A DNA stretch of 11,717 nt from an uncultured Selenomonas sp. (lineage in GTDB: Bacteria; Bacillota; Negativicutes; Selenomonadales; Selenomonadaceae): positions 1 to 11,717 of the forward strand of contig CALIBA010000281.1 of the NCBI GenBank assembly GCA_938045435.1. Reading direction: 5' to 3'. Made by a program: the position numbers and the translations under genes. The notes under the pieces are model-generated. The model was not told the DNA's origin. It did not search any database and saw only the letters and a program-made list of their open reading frames with translations. This document shows, one piece after another, positions 6,483-11,717 of the stretch; positions within the stretch are counted from its first letter, which is position 1, and every line of letters begins with the position of its first letter.

Positions 6483-9400
6483 CTAGAACCGATACGTCAG
6501 CTGTAGACGTGCATAATCGCCGAGGCGGAACTTCTCCGGCCCGTAGAGGGTATCGCGCGAGCCGATGCCCTTCGCACCGAACGTGTAGAACGCCTCGACC
6601 ATGAGGTTCTGCACGGGGACATAGCCCGCGCCGATGGTGAAGCTCTTGATGCCGTCGAGGTAGCGGTCGGGCAGAGACTCCGTCCCGTTGCCGCCGAAGA
6701 ACGAACCGTGCTCGAAGCGCTTGTAGTCGATGAAGGCGTTCCAGCTGCCCGCGACATCCATATCCGCCTGCCCGACATCGAGGCGCATGACCCAGAACGT
6801 CGGCGTAGTACCGCGCTCGCGTCCCTTGATGGTGAAGTCCGACGTACCCGCCTTATGCTCATAGCGCGTGTGCCCGTTCATATAGCGTCCGAAATCGCTG
6901 TAGTTCGCACCGTAGTCAAAGGAGAGCGCGGCATTCTTCGTGAGCCGATAGCGCGCACCGACACCGATGACATTCGCAAGTGTGTCGAACGTATCGACAT
7001 CGTTCCCCGTGCCGTTCGCCGCGCGGAAAGTATGCGTATTGCCGCCGAGCGCGCGCAGATAGAACGCCCCGATGCCGAGATTCGGCGTAATCTCATGGCG
7101 CACCTGCATATATGCCGCCTGCTTGATGGCGGGGATGCGATCCTGCTCGAGCACGGTACCAAGCTGGCGGACGATATAGCCTTCCTTTCCCAGAAAGTGC
7201 AGCGGCATCGTACTCCCTTTCTCCGGACTCCATACATCATCATCACCCAGATTTCCGATAAGGCTCTGGGCGAGCTTAGATACGCTTTTATCGCCTGCCG
7301 TAACAAGTCCATCATCAATTGTGGAAAAGCCCTCGCCAAGCGACTGCATTCCATATACGCGTCGATAATGGCTCTTACCCCAGACCGATTGAATGGTGCG
7401 CTTTTTCGCCTCCTCCTTTGTCATGGGGGTAAAATCGCCGGGCTTTAGGCTGCTCAACGGTACACCATACCCACGCCCCCACATACTGGATCGATCTGAC
7501 TCCACCATGGTTTCTTTGCCGTTATAAACGCCATAGCCATAAAAATCAACCGTAAAGGTATATTCTCCGTCTTTATGAAGTACCCAACCACGAATATAGT
7601 CTGTCTTCGTCCTGCCCATTTCCATCCGGGGTTCGGCATTTTCCCATGCGGCGCGGGCAAAGCTCTCCATCTTTGCCCGATTGAAGCGATCCTCATACGG
7701 AATTGCTGTTTGCGGATGCAGTGTACGATAAACTTTCCCCGTGGGCTGCGTGAGGTACTGCCCCACGATGTTGCCGTCTTCATCCCGAACCGTCGTACGG
7801 TACCAGACATAATCATCATGCGAAAGCTCCTGTTCGCTAGAGAAGAGACGCTGATTGAGCTTCTCGTAAGCGGCAGGATTATCCCGACGAATTACATCCA
7901 TATATTCGTCGATGATTTTCTTCTCCTCCGCGAGACTTTCTGCTTTGGCAAGCCGCTGATACAGGCCTTCAAAGCCTGGTGTGTCCTTGATCATAGAGGC
8001 ATAGTCCGGCGTATTGGGAATCTCGCTGGATCTTATCCCGCCGCCGGGATAGAGCGACTTGTATCCGAGCCATTCCTCCCGCGTTGCCGGGCGCAGGAAG
8101 ATCTGTGTCGTCGCGTGCGTATAAGCTGAGTCTGCAATTCCGGTCGAGTGGCGGAAGTCGCCGTAGCCGAGACGCACCTGTGTGCGCTTTCCCGTCCAGA
8201 CGGCGCGCCCGCCGTCGTACTCCTTGCCGAAGTAGTAGCCCGTAACGCCGAGGGGTTCAGTCAGCCGCCCGAGGGAGAAGTCCCAGCCCTTCGCATGGTG
8301 CGTCACATCCGCCGTATCGAGGCGTGCATGGTTCAGTCCCTTTGACTGCGCCGCATCCGTCTCTGTATCGACACCCGCCGTACTCGCAAGACTACCAAGG
8401 ATTGTAATGTTCGTATGCTCATCAAGCCGCGCATCTACACCCGCGCGCAGACGCTGCTCGAATCCGTGCTCCGCCTTTTCGAGATAGTTCTTGTACGCGC
8501 TGCCGACGCTCGCCGTCGCGGTCACACGCATCTCGGACGGCTTCACCTTCCCCGTAAAGCTGTTCCACCGCCAGCGGTAGTCGCCGATCACACGCATGCC
8601 GATTTCCTTCTCCATGTCAAACGGCGGGATGATAAAGCGTGCCTTCTTTTCCAACAGGGCGTTATTCGCCTCCGTACGCGCCGCACGCTCCTCGGGCGTC
8701 AGCTCCCGTGTCTCACTGTCTGCGCCAAACTTCAGATTGACCCCGAGACGATACATCCGCTCTTGGAAGGCGCGGTCGTCGTCGCGGTGGTTCAGGATGT
8801 TGTCCACGCCGATATAGGCGCTCGAATCCTTGCCGAGATTCTTTTGCAGGATGAAGTTCCAGATGCCGAACGATTTCTTCTCGTAGGTCTGCGTGCCACC
8901 CTCGTGGAAGTTATAGTGCCACTTCTCACCGTCCCAGTCATAGTAGTTGCCGTTATTCGCAATGCTGTTGCTGTCGAGCATATTGAGGTAGTAGTTGCCC
9001 CAGAGCGTTGCGCGCCAGCCCGCGTTCTCGTATGTAACGCCAAGGTCGAGCTTGTGCTGCGGGCGGTCGAGCAAACGGCGCGGCATCATTGGGTCGCTCT
9101 TGTTGATCGCATGGAGGTAGGTGTAGCCGAGCTTCGTTGACCAGTGGCGGTCAAAGCGATGATTGTACTCCACCTCGATTCCCGTGATCTCCGCCCGCCC
9201 GATGTTCTTAAAGCTGTAGATCATATCAGGAGGCGCAAACCATTTTCCATCCGCTGAAAGTTCGGGATGGAAGTCCATCAGATAGCCCGTAAAGTACGTC
9301 GTCATATAGTCCTTGATACGATTGTGGAAGGCATTCAGACGGAAGCTGTCCCTGCCGTCCTTGCTCTCCCCCTCAAGACCGATGTCAAAGTTCATGGATT

Positions 9401-11321
9401 TCTCCGGTTTCAGATCGGGGTTGCCGACCCAGTAATAGCCGAGACGTGCGCGATCCAGTGCTATCGGTGCGCCCGCATACATCTCCCAGTTGTAGTAGAG
9501 CTCACCCATGCCCGGCTCAGTGTATCCCGTGCCAAGATTCGCCTTGAAGCGACGGTTCGACTTCCCGCCGATGTTGTGCGTCATGCCGATATTAAAGGTC
9601 GCGTGCGTGCTGAAAAGATTGCTGTTGTCCACGCGCAGAATCGGAGAGAGAATGGTATCCTTGCTGACCTGCCATGTATCCTGCACAAAGACATGCTGCT
9701 TCTTGATCTCCGCCGTGCCGATGGTCTGCTGATTCTGACGGTTTGCAAATTCCTCCATGAATGTTTTTCCGTGCCAACGCAAGTGGCGCCCCAACCACTC
9801 TTCATAATAGAATCTCATAATTGAGCGCGCGCTTGCATCCGGATTAACGAGATATTTTAGGTTTCGTGGGTCTGCCTTAAGCTGTTCGGCAAACGCCTCG
9901 CGTTTCGCCTCAATCTCCGGGGGAACAACAATATCCGGGTATTTTTGGAAATCCTCATAGGTAAACGGAGGCAAAACTACTTTGCCGTTTTCATCCTTAT
10001 ATCCATATCGTTCATAATCACTGTCGTACTTCGGAACACCCGCTGAATTGCGTGTCATCGCATAATCATGGACAAGAGACAGGGGCGCTTTTTCACCGGG
10101 TTTTGTCCAAAGATTCTTCTCATAGTCCCAGGGATTGATGATATGCGTGTAGGTGTTCGGCGCATTCTTGAGGCGGCTGCCCTCCCCCTTTTCCTGCGTG
10201 AAGCCGACACCGTAGAAAAGAAGGTGATTGTCGCTCACCTGCGTATTTGCCGACGCTTTGATACTCCACTGCCTGTGCATAACATCGTCGACATAGTCAA
10301 GCCGATGATTTCCTTCATACTTTGAGTACTCATAACGCGAGGTAAGGGTAATATCATCCTCATTCATCTTTGTATAGTCAAGATCGACCTTCCAGTCCGA
10401 AGTGCCGCCGCGCCCCGCATAGGAAAGGCGGTAATTGTCACGGTCAACCTGCCGCTTGAAATTCTGAACAGGTGCTGATGATGAACGCTTGACATATCGC
10501 TTCATATCCTCGTTTACATGATCGAGGCTGAACGACAGACTGTGATCCTTCGCGATGTCATAGGCGGCAGTCATGCCGATGTTCTTGAGGTCGCCATAGT
10601 AGCGGAGAGAATTTCGAATCGTCCCGCCCCCGCCAACGTCAAAACTCCTCTGGCTGTAGATCGGCATAATGTCGCGCTTACCGCCGTACGCCGCAACACG
10701 AAACTTTCCGACCTGACCAGAGTCCGCTCGCAGGAAGAAGTTCGCGTATGGAAATACATCGCTGTCTCCCTTTGTGCGCCGCCCCTCGAGATTCAGCTGC
10801 AGTCCCGCTTTCTTTGCCGCCTCCTTCGTGATGACATTGACGACGCCGCCGATGGCATCCGCACCATACTTCGCACTCGCCGCCCCGCGAATGATCTCAA
10901 TGCGTGCGACGTTCTCCGTCCCAAGTCGCTGCAGTTCATCGCCCGCACCCGCGTATTTCGAGAGGTCACCCATGACGGGCTGACCGTCGATCAGGATGAG
11001 TGTATGACGCGGTTCTGCGCCGCGAATAGAGAGCGTCACGCGCCCCATTGCGTCAATGTTGCGCGTCATGCCCGTCTCGTCAAAGATAATGTCCTCGACG
11101 GACTTTGCCTGTTTCTTTGCAATATCCTCCGCCGTGATGATGGTCGTGGACTGCGATTCGTACTTTGCCTCCTCCTTCGCCGCATCTGTCTCCACCTGTA
11201 TATCACGGGTTGTATATGCGCCCTCCTGATGCGTTCCCTCATGTGCGTACACCGTACTGTACGGTATCATGAGATGCAGCAGGACAGCACAGGTCAGCGC
11301 CGACTTTGTTTTTCTCCTCAC
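6483..11321 (-). CDS. Giant TonB-dependent receptor fused to a C-terminal porin-like barrel
   Basis: This 1612-residue outer-membrane protein is about twice the usual receptor length. Residues 1-26 form a signal peptide (cleavage after VYA). Residues 38-47 (TRDIQVETDA) resemble a TonB box. The plug spans about 50-165, with SIRGAEPRHTLILIDGQPV (98-116), VARIEIIRGAASAKYGADAI (138-157) and GGVVNVITK. The first barrel runs to about 866 and contains NPDLKPEKSMNFDIGLE (634-650) and a terminal strand ending VNLKF. A charged linker (about 867-905) leads to a second region of alternating strands (about 906-1612) that looks porin-like (FSLGRLTEPLG, 1015-1025) and ends LQLTYRF. Long low-GC inserts lie at about 391-530 and 1072-1395. 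The start is GTG at 11321, with GGATGG six bases upstream. Energised uptake of an iron or other chelate is the family role; the substrate is unknown. No TonB, ExbB or ExbD gene lies in the window. Confidence 0.9.
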   Translation of the reverse strand: MRRKTKSALTCAVLLHLMIPYSTVYAHEGTHQEGAYTTRDIQVETDAAKEEAKYESQSTTIITAEDIAKKQAKSVEDIIFDETGMTRNIDAMGRVTLSIRGAEPRHTLILIDGQPVMGDLSKYAGAGDELQRLGTENVARIEIIRGAASAKYGADAIGGVVNVITKEAAKKAGLQLNLEGRRTKGDSDVFPYANFFLRADSGQVGKFRVAAYGGKRDIMPIYSQRSFDVGGGGTIRNSLRYYGDLKNIGMTAAYDIAKDHSLSFSLDHVNEDMKRYVKRSSSAPVQNFKRQVDRDNYRLSYAGRGGTSDWKVDLDYTKMNEDDITLTSRYEYSKYEGNHRLDYVDDVMHRQWSIKASANTQVSDNHLLFYGVGFTQEKGEGSRLKNAPNTYTHIINPWDYEKNLWTKPGEKAPLSLVHDYAMTRNSAGVPKYDSDYERYGYKDENGKVVLPPFTYEDFQKYPDIVVPPEIEAKREAFAEQLKADPRNLKYLVNPDASARSIMRFYYEEWLGRHLRWHGKTFMEEFANRQNQQTIGTAEIKKQHVFVQDTWQVSKDTILSPILRVDNSNLFSTHATFNIGMTHNIGGKSNRRFKANLGTGYTEPGMGELYYNWEMYAGAPIALDRARLGYYWVGNPDLKPEKSMNFDIGLEGESKDGRDSFRLNAFHNRIKDYMTTYFTGYLMDFHPELSADGKWFAPPDMIYSFKNIGRAEITGIEVEYNHRFDRHWSTKLGYTYLHAINKSDPMMPRRLLDRPQHKLDLGVTYENAGWRATLWGNYYLNMLDSNSIANNGNYYDWDGEKWHYNFHEGGTQTYEKKSFGIWNFILQKNLGKDSSAYIGVDNILNHRDDDRAFQERMYRLGVNLKFGADSETRELTPEERAARTEANNALLEKKARFIIPPFDMEKEIGMRVIGDYRWRWNSFTGKVKPSEMRVTATASVGSAYKNYLEKAEHGFEQRLRAGVDARLDEHTNITILGSLASTAGVDTETDAAQSKGLNHARLDTADVTHHAKGWDFSLGRLTEPLGVTGYYFGKEYDGGRAVWTGKRTQVRLGYGDFRHSTGIADSAYTHATTQIFLRPATREEWLGYKSLYPGGGIRSSEIPNTPDYASMIKDTPGFEGLYQRLAKAESLAEEKKIIDEYMDVIRRDNPAAYEKLNQRLFSSEQELSHDDYVWYRTTVRDEDGNIVGQYLTQPTGKVYRTLHPQTAIPYEDRFNRAKMESFARAAWENAEPRMEMGRTKTDYIRGWVLHKDGEYTFTVDFYGYGVYNGKETMVESDRSSMWGRGYGVPLSSLKPGDFTPMTKEEAKKRTIQSVWGKSHYRRVYGMQSLGEGFSTIDDGLVTAGDKSVSKLAQSLIGNLGDDDVWSPEKGSTMPLHFLGKEGYIVRQLGTVLEQDRIPAIKQAAYMQVRHEITPNLGIGAFYLRALGGNTHTFRAANGTGNDVDTFDTLANVIGVGARYRLTKNAALSFDYGANYSDFGRYMNGHTRYEHKAGTSDFTIKGRERGTTPTFWVMRLDVGQADMDVAGSWNAFIDYKRFEHGSFFGGNGTESLPDRYLDGIKSFTIGAGYVPVQNLMVEAFYTFGAKGIGSRDTLYGPEKFRLGDYARLQLTYRF

Positions 11322-11366
11322 AAAAGACCATCCATCCTTCCTTGATACAATTCTTCATCCTCTTAT

Positions 11367-11393
11367 TTAGAATGAGATTTCCTATCATTCTAA
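11367..11393. promoter_or_regulatory. Perfect inverted repeat at the receptor transcription start, Fur-like
   Basis: TTAGAATGA (11367-11375) and TCATTCTAA (11385-11393) are perfect 9-bp arms with a nine-base spacer. The central 15 bases (11373-11387) agree with the Fur 7-1-7 consensus TGATAATNATTATCA at 10 of 14 informative positions. The dyad lies just downstream of the -10 box, where a bound repressor would block initiation. The regulator's identity is inference; PerR, Zur or another protein is possible. Confidence 0.55.
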
Positions 11394-11400
11394 TATTGTT

Positions 11401-11429
11401 ATTATATCATGTCATTTTCATTTTTCCAG
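11401..11429 (-). promoter_or_regulatory. Promoter of the receptor gene
   Basis: On the minus strand a perfect -10 TATAAT (11401-11406) lies 17 bases from a weak -35 CTGGAA (11424-11429, three of six matches). The surrounding DNA is very AT-rich. Transcription would start near 11394 and leave a leader of about 73 bases before the GTG at 11321. The inverted repeat 11367-11393 lies directly at and after this start. Confidence 0.6.
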
Positions 11430-11540
11430 TGTTTATTCAGAAAAATCACAAGTTTTTATATGTCTACGATGTGCGTGTGTTGGGTATCCCACAGCATTTG
11501 TGAAAACAGGGCGTTATTTTACCAGCGGTTCCCTAAGCAA
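11430..11540. other. AT-rich intergenic stretch
   Basis: This separates the receptor promoter from the terminator of the next gene. I see no open reading frame of note, no RNA structure and no repeat beyond a short GGG/CCC hairpin near 11485. Confidence 0.4.
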
Positions 11541-11566
11541 ATAAAAAAGACAGCGAAACGCTGTCT
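11541..11566 (-). terminator. Intrinsic terminator of the rightmost gene
   Basis: AGACAGCG (11548-11555) and CGCTGTCT (11559-11566) form a perfect 8-bp stem with an AAA loop (UUU in the minus-strand transcript). Six to seven A residues at 11541-11548 give a U-tract on the minus strand. It lies 22 bases downstream of the stop of the partial gene and points away from it, so it ends that transcript. Confidence 0.88.
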
Positions 11567-11588
11567 CACAAACGATGCTATATTCCTA

Positions 11589-11717
11589 TCAACCTTTATC
11601 CGACACTGCATTATAGACGTCCTTCAGTAGTGTCTCCTTGCGCAGGCTGCGGCATTCGCACGCGCTCTCCTCGGCGGGAACGCTGCGGATGGCGGCGAGC
11701 AGGATGTCGCCGATCAT
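11589..11717 (-). CDS. C-terminal end of an unidentified gene (partial)
   Basis: The minus strand is open from the window edge to a TGA at 11589-11591, giving 42 residues that begin MIGDILLAAIRSV and end VYNAVSDKG. An ATG lies exactly at the edge, but the frame may continue beyond it, so I treat the gene as cut at its 5' end. The coding DNA is GC-rich like the neighbouring genes and a good terminator follows, which supports a real gene. Two cysteines occur as CEC (20-22). I do not recognise a family from this fragment. Confidence 0.6.
   Translation of the reverse strand: MIGDILLAAIRSVPAEESACECRSLRKETLLKDVYNAVSDKG

Noticed and set aside
8415..9140. Plus-strand open frame of 241 codons inside the receptor
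   Set aside because: Antisense shadow rich in Val, Leu, Arg and Ala with no recognisable domain. The same DNA encodes barrel strands and the first terminal beta-signal on the minus strand.
10518..11345. Plus-strand open frame of 275 codons antisense to the receptor's N-terminus
   Set aside because: It mirrors the GC-rich codon pattern of the receptor gene, has no family resemblance and no proper ribosome site. The minus-strand frame has unmistakable plug motifs.
1..11717. CRISPR array, tRNA, insertion sequence or phage element
   Set aside because: I found no regularly spaced repeats, cloverleaf-like sequence, transposase or integrase motif, or terminal inverted repeats.

Overview
The window most likely comes from a diderm Firmicute of the class Negativicutes, probably Selenomonas or a close relative. 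It combines Firmicute-type genes (a DUF3290/DUF421 pair and a WYL regulator, with strong AGGAGG-like ribosome sites) with a gene for an outer-membrane TonB-dependent receptor, which only a diderm cell could use. Coding DNA is mostly GC-rich (about 62-65% in the receptor lines I counted by hand) and intergenic DNA is AT-rich. The genus call is inference; the sequence carries no rRNA or other marker.

Layout. Positions 103-2077 (+) hold a WYL-domain transcription regulator, a small orphan protein of 119 residues and a small exported protein of 137 residues. A hairpin and a strong bidirectional terminator near 2221-2249 separate these from a minus-strand two-gene unit: a DUF3290 membrane protein read from a TTG start, and a DUF421/YetF-like membrane protein. 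Divergent from that unit, and sharing a 298-base intergenic region with back-to-back candidate promoters, is a tight four-gene plus-strand operon (3650-6384). It encodes a complete four-subunit 2-oxoacid:ferredoxin oxidoreductase in the order ferredoxin, alpha, beta, gamma (korDABC-like). A perfect 17-bp-stem hairpin ends it and also serves the convergent gene.

The right half is one minus-strand gene of 1612 codons (6483-11321). Its first ~866 residues form a complete TonB-dependent receptor: signal peptide, TonB-box-like segment, plug and barrel ending in a C-terminal beta-signal-like strand. After a charged linker come about 700 more residues that look like a second, porin-like outer-membrane barrel, again ending in an aromatic-F terminus. 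Both halves carry long inserts of lower GC content. The promoter region has a good -10 box and a perfect 9-bp inverted repeat at the expected transcription start that partly matches the Fur box. A minus-strand terminator and the last 42 codons of an unrecognised gene close the window.

The strongest candidate for something undescribed is the tandem-barrel receptor-porin fusion, together with its low-GC inserts and its start-site operator. The oxidoreductase operon is standard anaerobic metabolism.
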